In this document: piece by piece, positions 50,793 to 63,700 of the stretch
How positions within the stretch are numbered: the stretch's first letter is position 1
Layout: each line of letters starts with the position of its first letter
Assembly (NCBI GenBank): GCA_019614645.1
Contig: JABWDB010000021.1
Coordinates: 5,193,501 to 5,257,500, forward strand
Reading direction: 5' to 3'
Length of the DNA stretch: 64,000 bases
Origin: Stratiolaelaps scimitus
Lineage: Eukaryota > Arthropoda > Arachnida > Mesostigmata > Laelapidae
Notes under the pieces: generated by a model
The model's input: only the letters and a program-made list of their open reading frames with translations
Told to the model about the DNA's origin: nothing
The model's database searches: none
Made by a program: the position numbers and the translations under genes

Positions 50793-52144
50793 GGTCCGCA
50801 TGCGCCACTGCTTTGTTTCTATCGCCACCATCACTACTGCTGCTGCTGCTGCGAGCACTAATACTCGAATCGATGCTATGCGGCCGCTCTTTCCTTCACG
50901 GGACCAGATCGAGATCACCTTACCCTCACTGATCTCATCTGTAAGGTGATGGCAAGTCCGTTACCACACGTCTCCAAATGCAGATATGATATGTATATAG
51001 TGCATATATGGAGCAGTATGGTGATGGGTTGACATAATATATATCTAATTATTATAACTCAATATAAATATGATGCGAGCATACCCACATCCTAAAGTAG
51101 GTCGGGTCTTAGAGCGCTCTCAACCGTTCGATTTACTGTCTCTGTCTTGAAAAACGCTCTCTCTCTTAACTTGCGCTTAATCACGTTTGCATTCTCTCCC
51201 ACATCGTTCTCCAGCGAGCCCATTTAACTCGTCAGCAAATCGGAACCCCGTCGGCTTTGACTACTCGCCAATATTTATTCGTGTGCTCCCGCATTAATTG
51301 CTTTCAACGGAACTTTGCGAACATTCTCTCTCTGTATTGTGGATGTATCTGCAGGAAAGCATCTTCTGTTTCACTTTGCTGAATACCACTTCTTCCCAGC
51401 CAGTGAGAAACTTAGGCGAAACTCCATTCTCCGTCGGGTGGAGTTCGTGTGCATTGTGGGACTCCTCTCCAATGACTGGTGCGCGTCAGGTGCGCCGGCG
51501 TCCCTCTTGCCTTGAATGCATTGACTTCTCGCCACAAAAGGACCTCTAAAGTTTCCTCGTCTCTGTTGTTAGGCCGCGTCCTACAACGGTGCCTCGTTGT
51601 CGGCTGTCAACACAACTGCCACTGGTTCACTGAGTTATATAGGCCTGTTCATAGCAGGACACAGGTCAGTTCTTGATGAGCGTTCCGTACGATTACTGTC
51701 AAGCTTCGCTTAACGAAACGGTGGAAAATCGCGCTGGAGAGACCCCTTCATTGTTCAACTGCCGCAGAGCGTCTAACACAAAGTACTTCTCATCGCTTAC
51801 ACTTTGTCGGATACATCGTTTTCTGCTGACTTCATCAAACTTCACCGTGGTCGCCACAGCCCAAATGTACGTTTAACCAGCCGCTCAACATTCTACATCG
51901 CTCAGATCATGTTTTTTCATATTTTCAATCAATCATGTTGTGTGAAGCCTATACATGATTTGTATATGTGTAGAACTATGAAACACATGGGTGTTGTTAT
52001 TGGGCACTTCTTGAATTGAGTACTTGCGTACGTAAATTACGCGTACGTGAATGTTGTTGACGACGTCTTGCGAAAGCAATCGCCAAGCAATCGCCGGTAC
52101 GTTTATTGAATATTTTTAAACGACTACAAGTCATTTAATCTGTA

Positions 52145-52170
52145 ATATATATATATATATATATATATAT
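52145..52170. repeat. (TA)n microsatellite
   Basis: About thirteen TA units. Confidence 0.95.
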
Positions 52171-53497
52171 GATCATAAATAATACGATATATGATAATCA
52201 TCGTTCCTTGATTAACACAGGCTTTAAAAATGATTCTTTTCATAATGGGGCAAACACGCTTTGCTTTGAAAACCACGTTTCGGTATCGGAGGTCTGCCTA
52301 CACCGCGCAAAATATATCGGAAATCGCTCTTGATGAAGAAAACGCCCTTTCGGACAGAATTCCATACTTCAGCATGGCAGAAATATAAGACTTGGGCTAT
52401 TGTCAGCTTATCAAAATAATTACATCCCTCGGCAACGGCAAGCGTGCTGTCAATGTCTAGTATTATTTTTTTATAATCATCCCGACTACCACTACTGGGA
52501 ACCATGAACCGGTGGCTTCCTCTGTTCTTGCCAAAATGTCCTGCCTTTTCAGCCAAGCTGTCTCACAACAACAAATGAGAATTCAGCGAATTAGAAAAAA
52601 ATATATTATGCCCCATTTATTTGCCACGTGTTAGTGCTACGACGCAGGTTGCAACCAAATTTAACCACAAGTCCAATCCAGTGCAATACGCTATATAGCT
52701 TTAGGTGCCTGTGTCATCAGATCGACTAGCAAATAGCCGGCTAGCAGAAATTACATGTGGCCAACAAACATCAGTTTCGCGCAATTGCTTGTGTGCGCAA
52801 TTACAAAGGATTGAGAGTGGGGAGGGGTACGTGTTCATGCGTATCTCTATTTATAATCGCTGCTGTAATTATTACTGTTGCTGCTGCAGTTATTGTTGTC
52901 AGTAGAGAATTGCTATCCACCACATCTCAGCTCGATAAAAAAATATCCATGTTATCATCTCTCGGCTCGATATTATCAAACGATTTTTCAATGTGGGTAC
53001 GAATAGCTGTCGAGCTCAACGAGACGAAGCAACGATATGATCGTGTTAAATCGTGATAATCCATCATCGCAGGAAATACGCCCGTCACCGAGATCCAATA
53101 CGAGAATTGTTTGATCCTAACTGCTAAGAAAACGAAACTTTTTCGGACAGACTCTCGGTCAACATTTGACAAAAAAAAAAGAAAATGCCGGGCTGACCCA
53201 CAGCCAACATTTAACGTCCACGTAACATTTGACTACTGCTCCCGCTACTATTTAATAATGACCCTATGCACAGGGTTGGAACGCGTTCACTTTATTAGAA
53301 CAAGAAACAGATAGGGAAGGTCGTCACTTGTTCCCTTAGATACTTATCTTCTAGACATTGTTTCTACTGTTAGAGCTTTTGAAGGGCATAAACGTCGAAT
53401 CAAACATCTGATGATACCACAGAGCCACTTCGCGCTCGCAAACAGAGACCTGCAGTGCTTGTATATATTGGCGTTACGCTCATTTCCGGCAGAAAAT

Positions 53498-53576
53498 TTC
53501 GGTAGCACGTCCGCCTCGCCTTGAGCACCCCATCTGTGTGAGCATTCTGCTTGTATGGAAATCTGGCTCGATGTGC
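53498..53576 (+). ncRNA. possible tRNA-like relic
   Basis: TCGGTAGCACGTCCGCCTCG resembles the D-to-anticodon part of a tRNA, and GGCTCGATGTGC at 53565-53576 is an imperfect B-box. The gap between them is too long for a tRNA and no stems close. Confidence 0.25.
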
Positions 53577-54605
53577 ATGAAGTGCAGAAGAACAGTCTGT
53601 CACTAGTTCGTTTAGACGAGTGGTCCGGTTTCGGCAGGACGAGATGTCATCCTTGAAGAGAACAGGCAAAATCCTCACGACGAGCTTGTTGTCTGTTTAC
53701 TCTAAGAGATCTTGCTATACAATACGATCTATTAGAGTTGAGTAGGTTTCGATAAGATTCAGTCACGTACAGCAGCTACTAGTTCGTGGTAGTCTCCTGC
53801 TTGTATTTGGGAAAGGCCTATATGCGGTAGCTATTCAATGAGTATGGGAGGCGATTGACCTACAGATACTCTGTCCCTTACCTCCTGATTAGCGTGGCTA
53901 GGACATACGCTAACGCTGGGCCTCCCTTAGATGGATCTTTTCATAGCTACGCATAACACACGATCCCAGCTGTGCACAGTGGAAATTCAAAACGGTATGC
54001 CACCGCCATGTTGTAATATAATAGAGCGCGAACGTTATCGTTAGCACGTTTCACGCTGGCGCAACTCACACCCTTTCATAATTTATTATATGTAGCGTTT
54101 CCGCGAAGGACGTTTTGGCAAATGGATCTGCTCCTCATTTACAATGAGGTCTTGCTTACATTCTAATGGACAAGAAGGATGGAGTAGTTTCCGTCACCTG
54201 CCGTTATCTGAGCGGAAGAAGACTTCGTCACTAAAGCACCGGAGGACAGCTGCAGTCCTTCAGACTGTTCGAGGACACAATTAGCTACTCGTTAAAGCTG
54301 AAATATGGTTTTGAGAAGAACGGCGCCAAGGAAAAGGACAAGCTCTAAAAGTGCCTCCTATTCCCATTTATGATGGAACGTATTTGTCAGGTCATTACGA
54401 AAGCCAGCACAGTTACTAGAGTGTGCCACGATGCCTGATTCGGTGCACTTTGGTCACGCTGATGAGCTGAGACATTGTCAGCAAGGCTGGTGGGATATTT
54501 CCTACCACAGAACCGTATCATAAAAGTGAAAACAGGTTGTTGTAATTATTATTATTGTTCGTGTATCATCTATATCTATCGCCTAAGATGGGGGCCAGCA
54601 AAAGC

Positions 54606-54701
54606 ACTTGCATATTGAAGCTCTAAGAAAGAGGTTTATGCAAATTCTTGCATATTGTACTTGCATATTGTAGCTCTAAGAAAGAGGTTTATGCAAATTC
54701 T
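54606..54701. repeat. Tandem duplication, period 53 bp
   Basis: A 43-bp segment (54606-54648) recurs at 54659-54701 with a single A/T difference. The ten bases between them repeat part of its beginning, so the true period is 53 bp. Each copy contains the octamer ATGCAAAT. Confidence 0.95.
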
Positions 54702-56513
54702 CGATTTGTCATTTCACCCATTAGTGAGTAGAAGGTCCATCTGCGTGATCTTTTGCCAAAATAGAGCCACCAAAATTAGAGATTGAGTGCATTGGTCATC
54801 GGACACTGTGAGGTCCGTAGTGTCAACGCCGTGTTCTCATTTATGCAGAATTTAATGATACACTCTATCAGAAGCATGCGCCTCTTACAAGCCTTTGTGT
54901 ATGACAGTCAATGTAAACCGTGTGTATGGAGCTTAAACTAGCGATCCAAACTTTTTTTTTGGCTAGAAATTTACCCGCCTGCGCTGACGATTAAGGACTC
55001 CATTATTTACGCTAATTAGTGGTATAATGTAGATCGTCGACAGGCTATTAGTTGGGAAGCTGCCATTGTTATTATTCTGCTGTTTCTACAGTTCGAAATA
55101 ATCTCTACCACTCAACATGAACCGAGCACATGTGAAACTTAGTTGGGGTGATATAATTTCGATAGGGGAACTGTTCGCTGAGGATTCTCAAAAAAAAACA
55201 CAGAAAAATACTTTACTGTTATACTCACTCTTTCGTAATGCGCATTACCGGCGTGAACGTAGCACCCTTTAACAGCTTATTCGGACGAAGCAAACAGGCA
55301 ACCTTGAATATAGACAAGGTTACATAAATGACAATTCGAAAAGGTGAGTACAGTATAAGGAATCCTCTCTACACACTATGAATGGTCAGCACTTTGCTGT
55401 GCAGTCTATATTTTCATCGGCAGCTGTGTATCTGCTCAATGGCAAGGAAGTGCTAAGGCCGAGAATCAATAGAGTCGTTATTTTTCCTCTGTAGGAGTGC
55501 GGTCTCTATTGTCTGTCTTTAACAAGTCGGTGTTTGCTTCTACTACCAGCTTGTGGTCGTTTGGGTGAACTACCATATATATTTTGCGTTTATGAGGGCC
55601 AAGGACGATCCACTAGGTGTGACCTTCAAGTAATGACTATCCTTCGAACGGAGGATAGCTTTTAAGAGGCGTATGAAGTTTACAGATGTAACAGGTGAAC
55701 CAACAATGAAAGTTTTAACGTCAACTGCATCTATCGTAACAGTTGGAACAGGAAGAATTATTTTGCTGTAGACATCCAACTGAAAAGAAATGCCCATAGG
55801 CCAAATCGGCCTGCACTGCTTATAAACTATTTGACAAATCAACGATTTGTGATCGCTATCGAGGCACCTTCCTATGTAAGTGCTATGCAATGTGCCAAGG
55901 TCTTATATAAAGAATCGCTGCAATTAATGGTTGTGCTAATGACATGACAGTTTTTAGCGAACCTAGCGCTTTAGTCTTGGCTAATTTAATTCAAAATGTT
56001 CCTCTGGAACAAGACATGGCTGGATGTTTAGTCAAATCGCAGTTTTTACGAGGTACTGTCCGACTGATACTCCCGTTTCTCAGTACCCACTCTTCAATGT
56101 GCTCTTTCATGGTCAGCAATGTCAGTCTTTCACTATGCCAATACGAGAAGTCCACAGCCACCATCATCCCGATGACGAAGGCTGCTCGTGATAATGACAA
56201 CGAGAATTGGCCACTTAAAAAAGGTTGTGCTTAGACTGTCTGTAGTTTTATGCCACTTCGATCATTTGGTTGTATGATCGCTTGCAGCAAGTCGGCTAAA
56301 GAGAACCTGCGCGTTTCCACCGGTGTCAAATGCCCCGGGGACATGCGAGGCATTCGAGATACTCAGAAAATAAGAAAGATCGAGTAAGAGCCAAACGAGA
56401 AGAAAGTAATTCGGAACATGAATCCTAAGGACGAAGCAACTGGCCGCATTGGAAAAGTTAGAGTCCTGCCTCTGCCGCTGGTGAGGTTAGAGTTCGCCAT
56501 TTGTCCGTTCTAG

Positions 56514-56584
56514 CGATTGTCTCCGCAGAAACTTCTCCGCTGAAAAGAGCTCTTGACCCGATTTTATCCTGTGGCACTACTTAT
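56514..56584 (+). CDS. Possible short internal exon
   Basis: Seventy-one bases between a good acceptor (CCATTTGTCCGTTCTAG) and a good donor (TAT followed by GTAAGT at 56585). The open phase has two bases to complete a previous codon and then 23 codons ending in phase 0 (peptide ending 'LDPILSCGTTY'). It could belong to the plus-strand gene whose exons lie at 58906 and 60561, but its phase needs at least one more exon between, which I could not place. Both sites could also occur by chance. Confidence 0.3.
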
Positions 56585-58905
56585 GTAAGTCTCACTGAAT
56601 ACAAATGTTTCGCTACATTCGTTTGGGCCGACTACGCACTGATAGGAAGGTCACGGTATCCCTGTGGGGCAAGAATTACGCGCGCCACAGAGATAAATAT
56701 CGTTAGTTACTTCTCATTAGCGTAGTGCATTAGCTGATGTACCTAATTTATCTCTAGCCACAGAGATATATTACATAAATATATATTCTTTTATGTACAA
56801 TGCCTACGCCATACCGGGTGATTCTATTATATTTTGAAGCTTAACGTGCGCAATACGCGACCGGAACGATAGGAGGCAAGAGAAATAAAATAAGTTTTCT
56901 TAGGCATTCTGCCAGCTGCTATTCTATGCAAAATTCCACAAATGCAGGAGTCTCGATATACGTACTCGACGCGGTTCGCATTTAAATGCAAGATCGTAGA
57001 TATAAAGCAAGATGAAATGTGTCTTTATGTATATATATATATATATATAACATGTAAGTTCATACTCGATTAATTAATAGAAGAATACACAAATGGCTAT
57101 TTATGCTGCCACCTCATGTCGTAAGCGTGTGGGGCCATCAGCATGAGCACATCTGCCTTTCGGCATATACACAATCCCTGAGGCGAATTGGCCGGGACCC
57201 GCAAGGTGTAGCAACTGTCGTCGCTCGATATCACCCGTACCAATCAAACAACGCAACTACACACCACCCATATGGAGTGCGTTAATGATTACGAATAGCC
57301 AAGAGTAAAGGGCATCCGCCAGACATGTAGTGCCTGTTAGTGTAGATTGACACGTGCATGGCCGTGTGTGAGAGTGGTAGCCAACCTGCTCACACGGCTT
57401 ACGTTTCGTGTATAAGTAGAAATTATCAGCGTATCTTCAGGCGCCATCCTTTAGGTTTATAGCCGGACAATTTCGTGGTTGGCACATCTCCAAAAATAAT
57501 ATTACTCTACCAATCTGCGTCGTCCATCGCTATGACACAACTTGAGTAACCGTAGCTACCCCATACGCATGTGGTGGCAATTCGTGTTGCCAGGCAGCCT
57601 ATTATAATTATTATTATTATTACTGCTATACTGTTGCCCGATGGGTATCAGCGAGTCACGCATATACAGCATGCGACACGAGAATCTGTGAGGCTGTCTG
57701 GGCAACGTTAGACGTGCTCGCCCGACATTGTGCCAACCTCTAGATGAAGCCTGTAGTAATGGATGTCGGCGTACAGGCTTACGTGTTCACGTCTAAAGTT
57801 GACTAATTGACTGGACACTGGAGCAGATTAGGCGTACCGAGGCTAAGCGGGCTTGTAGAAACCATTGAACACATTGGCACAATGTCGTGTGTTTCACTTA
57901 CGGCATATTAGCTATACGATATGAAGTTGGAATCGAACGCCATTCGCTTATTTATACGTGCCTGTGGATTCTGTCACTACAATATTGCGACTGTCGTTAC
58001 AGCGCTCCGAACCGCTGAGTCCCTGCTCGGAAGTCATTTCTTGGAGAGGTAGGCCTTCAGAAGGTCATTTCCGCCGGCGAAACAATCGCCTTTCTAGGTA
58101 TGCCTTACCCTTTGAATAAGAAGCTGGCCCGTTCAGACGCGGTGTTTCATCAATGGTCGTGGCCGGGGCCTTTGTGCCTCTCGAAATGATACGTGTAAAC
58201 CCTAGAAGTTAGCAGAGACTTAAAATATACAGAGGGATCCCTCCTTGTCTGGCCAGCATAGTCGCAGCGACTTTCTAATACGCGTCTCTACAACGAGCTG
58301 ACGTAAACTTTTCTACGACGTTTTTTTCCACGTCATCAACTTAAGTCGCATTGCCACCTTTCTTGAAACTGTTTCGAGTGCAAATAGTCGCCAGCTCATT
58401 ACGACTGTCTCTCTATTAGCTCTGAAGCCTTCGAAGTCCGCCTATTACGGCGTAGCCTCGACACGGGCGCGTGCTAGCGGTAAATATCGAGGGGGCCGTT
58501 CCCCTAAGGCTAAGATGTTTTCGACAGATGCGCACGCCCATTGCGAATCTGCAACGTGGAACGACGTTGTTGTGTGTTTATCCACTCGATTTCATCTGCC
58601 GAAATCATGCGACGCTTTGTCGGTTCAACCAAACGTCGTCATTCCAGTCCTCCTCCAACAACGCCGCCCTCCTGTTCCTCCGAGTGCCATTGGCTTATTC
58701 CTCTCTTCAATTTTCAATTGTTCTCCATCGTTTCAGGGCATACGTTGAATTATTGTACTATATCTAGTCACTCATGCTCAGCAGGTATGTGCCACGATCT
58801 AATAACCATAATAAATTATGCATATCCCATGAAATGTTCGAATGGCAAAATGTTACCTAACTAGTGCAGTATCTGTTCTTGTCTCATCCTCCCGCCACGC
58901 TGCAG
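56585..58905. other. Upstream region of the plus-strand gene, mostly non-coding
   Basis: It should contain earlier exons or intron of the gene ending at 60718. Candidates such as 58519-58619 have a tolerable acceptor but a poor donor, and a mini-exon at 58738-58787 has good sites but the wrong phase. A (TA)n tract is at 57029-57049. Confidence 0.4.
57029..57049. repeat. (TA)n microsatellite
   Basis: About ten TA units. Confidence 0.9.
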
Positions 58906-59150
58906 AAGAGTGGAGGCCCTGTGGCTGTTGCTCTTGCAAGTGCACACAGTCGCGTTATCGCCAAAAATTGAGCTTCCACTGTTCCTGGCGTCACTGTCCG
59001 ACGTGAATTACTACGCAACGATGGCGCTTGTGTCGGCAATGGCGTACAAGGCTGTCGAGCAAATGAAGCTGCCGAACACGTTTGATCCCGCAAATGAAAC
59101 CACCTGCCGCGCAGGCAGCTTCCTTAAGGTCGACGCCTCTGCCAATCCAC
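58906..59150 (+). CDS. Internal exon of an unrecognised gene, probably membrane protein
   Basis: The acceptor has a clear polypyrimidine tract (TCATCCTCCCGCCACGCTGCAG before 58906, in part) and the donor is GTAAGTAT at 59151, a textbook match. The reading frame starts after one base and leaves one base at the end. The peptide has a hydrophobic run ('ALWLLLLQVHTVAL'), a second hydrophobic/amphipathic run ending 'YYATMALVSAMAYKAVEQ', and a hydrophilic tail with an N-x-T site ('NETTC'). By hand count 55 of 81 codons end in G or C. The exon lacks a start codon, so more exons lie upstream. The minus-strand frame over the same bases is a shadow. I do not recognise the family; transporter or multi-pass membrane protein is a guess from hydrophobicity only. 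Confidence 0.75.
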
Positions 59151-60560
59151 GTAAGTATACGAAATAGTAAATACAATATAGATTCGCTAAGAAAAGAGTT
59201 CCACACTAGCGCTCGTTTATAGTTGGACCACTCACCGCGTGTATGCATCAGAGGCATTCCCGTAATCGAAAAAATAAAGATTCACTTCGAAAGAGCCAAT
59301 GAAAGAGTAAGAACTTGATTGTACGACGTTGAATATTGTGTGCAATTCCAATTACGGCCAATTAGCACAGCAGGGACGGACATCTAAACTTGACGCGCAG
59401 ACACCGCACCCGCTCGGTTTGAAACATCCGAGTTTGCTGAGTAGTATCCAAAAATATATTAGAAATACGGCAATAACATACGCGACACGGCGTGCTCATC
59501 GAACAATGAATAGTTCTCGCACGCGGGCCATAGTGAAGACATATGTTCGGCAGTGGGAAGAACATTAATCATGCTTACGGTATGAAATAGGGTCGCTACG
59601 CTAGTCCATCATGACTTGTTTACAAGGCACGAGTTTAAAGTGGGCGGCGTTTTTCTCGGCTTTCCTTGCCTGAATGTCCTGGTCGTCATTGTTCCCGCTA
59701 ATCCACTGTTTGTTCAGGCCCCTTTTCAGGCTGGTGCTTTTTCGCGGGCAAGGCCACCGTTTTGCATAGGGCTAGCGGAGCGCTAGCAGCTGGGCCTGGC
59801 CTCGTCGGTAGTGACATAAAAAGGAACGTTTCTACATAGCTAACTAACTACTGCTACTACCACTACTCAAATAACTGTCTTGCTCATTTCATCAAATAAC
59901 CTGTGCACGCAGGGATGTCGAGACGTATTTACCGGTGCATGTTTTTTGCTCTGAGTTCTGTCTGCTAGTGCTCCGACAGCCCTTGTAAGTCAGAATATGT
60001 GCGGTGATGGCGGCCATTTAAGGGAATAAGAAGGTAAATCCTCGTGAAAGCAACAGAAGCAGCATCAGTCCTTTTCCCAGTGTCGATTTTTTTCGATGCG
60101 TATTGAAAACGGGCTCGTTTGTGTTTGTTGCTCTCAATGCCATTAGCTAAGATGCTATAGAACATCAAATCAGCCAGTACCTCCCAGCGCTACCTGAAGG
60201 AATTAATACGCACCAACTTTGGTTGGTAGCCAATAACGATGAATTGCCAATGGGCGATATCATTATCAATTATAAGCCCTAGTGGATTTGCGATTTATGA
60301 ATGTCTAAGCCTACAGATGTGTACGTATTGTGAACATGTTGTCGGCAGTTCTGATGAAATCATTTTGCTACGACGTCACTAAGTAGTGCTATCGCAAGTA
60401 AAAAGGTTTCGATTTCGTGGGCGTTTTGAAGTCACTTTCAACGGAAATATAGGCAATAAGCCTTGCTCGATGCTCGGACCATCTTTTGAATTTTGCTAAA
60501 GATTATCACAATACGACTAAAGATTCCGATACGGTTTTATGCGACTCGAAATCATTTCAG
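59151..60560 (+). other. Intron, phase 1, about 1.4 kb
   Basis: GTAAGTAT...ATCATTTCAG. Exon 1 leaves one base and the next exon supplies two, so the junction is in frame. A truncated retroposon related to S2 lies inside (59201-59274). The frames at 59329-59568 and 59965-60168 have no support. Confidence 0.7.
59201..59274 (+). mobile_element. 5'-truncated relative of retroposon S2 in intron
   Basis: Its 3' end (GTATGCATCAGAGGCATTCC then CGTAATCGAAAAAATAA) matches the tail of 32002-32302. Flanks AGATTCGCTAAGAAAAGAG (about 59181-59199) and AGATTCACTTCGAAAGAG (about 59278-59295) resemble a diverged target-site duplication. Strong 5' truncation is normal for LINE-type insertion. Confidence 0.55.
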
Positions 60561-60718
60561 TTTCGGCGAGTGTTCCCCCGCTGGCCCGTTACAATGGCAA
60601 GCTAATGAACAGCATCTGGGGTCTCTACAACATGTACGCTCCGCACGCTTTCCAGAAGAACACCGAGCTTGCACCTGGTGCGACTCAGACCTCGGTGGCC
60701 CAGAACGGCTCCAGGTAA
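60561..60718 (+). CDS. Last (or next) exon of the same gene
   Basis: The acceptor is CATTTCAG before 60561. Two bases complete the split codon from 59150, then 51 codons follow to TAA at 60716-60718. The peptide is a hydrophilic tail with aromatic residues ('SIWGLYNMYAPHAF') and ends 'VAQNGSR'. By hand count 38 of 51 codons end in G or C. The stop overlaps a donor-like CAG/GTAAAA (60712-60720), so the transcript might splice on instead of ending here, although no further coding exon is apparent downstream. The phase match to 58906-59150 and the shared codon bias tie the two exons together. Confidence 0.7.
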
Positions 60719-63700
60719 AATCATGAATAAGCTAGAGAACCGTTAGAATCAGATATACTGAAGAGAATATTCAACATATGCTTTGATATAATTGTGTGTT
60801 AGTTCAATATGATGAGATATGTTGGGGATCGTGTTTACATAGACAATGAACAAATCCGTTGAATAAGATGTATAAATATATTACTGCGCTACATAGCGTT
60901 CATACATTGTTTAGTGAGAATATATATATATATATATAAATTGTTCTAAGATCGATCAATCAGCAAACATATATTGTAGTTCCTGATACACATATTCTCA
61001 TATTGCCTGCGCAGCGTTATTGTACTATATTTTTTATTGTTTACAAATAATTGTCTTGTATTGTTAACGTGTTTTAGAAGACTGTGCTAGATAGAATTAA
61101 GTCTACGTTAATTGAGAGAACAATCGCCTGAGTAGATAAAATGCTATGGAGCTTTTGGTATGGAACGATTTATTTGATCTTTCCTCACCCACATAGCCAA
61201 ATCACCCGTTTTTGACTTGGCGACAGCGCACACATTTATCTGTGATACAATACCTCTAGTCTTCTGTGCTGGGCTTCTCTATTGACAAGGCTGGCCCGCT
61301 GCGATAATGTCGAGCGTTCTCCTTGATTGGAACAGACAATGGTCTTCATGCTCGTTAGCCAACATATGATTCCTTTTCAACACGAACTTTTAGTTCACGT
61401 TAGTATAACACGGTCGATTCGAGCACAGTAACCTCTTCGACTATCATGAGCCACTCTCGTGACCATTTCAGCAGCCCGCACTACGTTCAAGGATCAACGG
61501 CTCAAAATGAACAAATTCAATTCGTCTGGTTGTCCAGCAGAAAAATCGTTCTCCTTGTTGCCGCCGTAATCGATTCGATGCAATGAGCTCGAGTTAAGGA
61601 GCGTATTCCGTTTAGTTCCGGCACGAGAATACTGATCGAGTGCCGATTTTCGGTTCCTAAATAGCCATTAATGCCAAAGCCTACTATGGCTATGTAGTTT
61701 TGCCCGTTGTTTCATTTGCAAATATGAGGACCGGTGATGAACATCCACTCAACAGGATAGCCATTCGCATCCCTTCGTCGAAAGCTCGACGATAGATGTC
61801 ATTTAGGATGACTCGGTACAATTTTCGGTTTTCTATTGTACATTGCCTATTAAGCGAGCCTCCCTGCTCATTTGGGTTTTTGAAGCACTCACATAGTGGA
61901 AGAGCTTTCTGTATATCAATCAGAGGATGGTCCGACTGACCTCACTGTTAGGCAGTGCGACTTGAGCTTTTAATAATGGCCGAGGACAAAAACTCACCAA
62001 GACAGTCATATGAGAACGTATTTCTCTAGGGAGAAAGGGTGTATTTACTCTTCTTTCTAGGAAGAATCGTGTTTAATGAAAAAACGAAAAAAAAGATTTG
62101 AAATTCGGAAATGACTTCAACTCGCAACTGTCGACCGGGATTGCACGTCACATGCTTTGCTGCTCTGACGCCTTCGGTGTTGAGCTCAGTTATAGCAAGT
62201 CCTAAGCTTCTTGAGATGTGTGAAAATCACTGGGTTGGAAATTCATCTCGTTGTAGAACCTCCACTATTTTTGTACGAAAGCTCTCCGAACAATTCTAAT
62301 GAAGCTTTACGACGTAGTTGGCCATCCAACAGTTCCTTGTACGTAAACAGAACTCTCATAGGGTGCGTATTGTTTAGACTGATTAAAATTGCAATAATAC
62401 AACTCAGTTAACGACGATCCATTACTGTTCTTATAGCTAGTAGTTCTTAGTTAGTATAGCTGTAGTTCTTATTTTCACTACTTTTATTGTCGCATATCTC
62501 GTATCAATCCTGTTTAGCACACGTTAGTATTATCTGCGTTACATAGAGTCATCTTTCGGACGGAACATTGTGTTTACAAATGACGGTCGATTGGATCAGA
62601 TCTGCATGTCAAACACAATCATTCACGAAGGTGGACGGACTTAGGTTATAGGAAAAATCTTGATGCTTTTCATTCATGACGTTGCCGAGTTGAACTTCTT
62701 ATGATTAAACCTTCAAAAGTGTCAACCTAATTTTAGACTTCGCAACCTACTTCTGCCATGCGTGTCTATCACGCTTATTAGCTGAGCTAGCGAACTGTGT
62801 CCAGAGTGGTTGTCGCGGTAATCCTCTAACAGACTTTGCCAACAGGTTTTTACCTGAATACTCGCAATATGGTTCTGGAAAGTGCGAAGCGTGACTTACA
62901 CATTTCCAGAGGCAAAATCACACGATTCGCATTGAGAAGTTCAAGTTGGCAATCGTCCGTGTGAGAGACTTCAAGTCTCTCCTATAATTAGATTCGTTTC
63001 ACTAAGAAGCTTAGTTAATGTTCTACATGCATATTTGATCTCATTCACGCGTGAAACCTTCCGGTGCAGAGATAATGCTATATCATGCAAACAGCACTAG
63101 CATGTGGTAAACGGGATATGTGACAATAGAAGTAGTGGTAATAAAAACGACAGTCGTATACAACATCATCTATCTGAATGTGCAAGGAGTGCGTGTATGC
63201 GCGTTCGCTGACGCCAACTGACCAGTGGGTGGTAACCAACCCTTTTTGTAACTCTTTTGTACATCAAAAATGCACTAATTAAGGTTCTTTTAAATGACAA
63301 GGACAACAGTAACTCCAAGATCATGAGGCGTCATATGGCAGTTTGTCTCTGCTTATTGTGTTTGCATAGAGTAAGCAGAAATGTGGGGTGCTAACCGAAA
63401 AATCTGTTTGAAAATCTGTTCTCACCAATTTGTTTAGAGTAGATTTTTTTAAGATCACAATCATTTTAAAATCGCCATTAAGATTGTACTTTTTTTGACG
63501 GCGAAGCTGGCAGAATCGCATCGGCTCAATGAACTGTCCCTACCTTGTTCAGAGCTTAGCATAAACAGCACTCTGATTCAATTAGTAAATTCGCGCTTGG
63601 GTATTTCCATTTCGGGGGTGTACACTTAGTAGACTCCTTGTATAGGACTAATTATGCAACTAATTCTATATGCCTGAACACCCTATCGAGAGTGTCTCAC

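Larger units (their letters stand above)
49043..56513. other. non-coding stretch, weak exon-like frames only
   Basis: It contains microsatellites and the 53-bp tandem duplication. Frames at 52224-52556 (minus) and 52757-53056 (plus, with a hydrophobic segment but no ATG) look protein-like, yet have no paired splice sites. 55570-55890 (minus) has a strong internal acceptor (TTTCTTTTCAG near 55779), but no matching exon was found. None is accepted as a gene. Confidence 0.4.

Noticed and set aside
52757..53056. Plus frame with a membrane-like segment
   Set aside because: Begins with GTG and no ATG precedes the hydrophobic run; no convincing splice partner; the hydrophobic run is partly a GCT/GTT-rich low-complexity stretch.
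55570..55890. Minus frame of 106 codons with a strong internal acceptor-like TTTCTTTTCAG
   Set aside because: No partner exon, no known domain, AT-rich third positions; within chance length.
58738..58787. Mini-exon with good acceptor and donor upstream of 58906
   Set aside because: Its only open phase leaves one base, while the next exon needs two; the junction would be out of frame.
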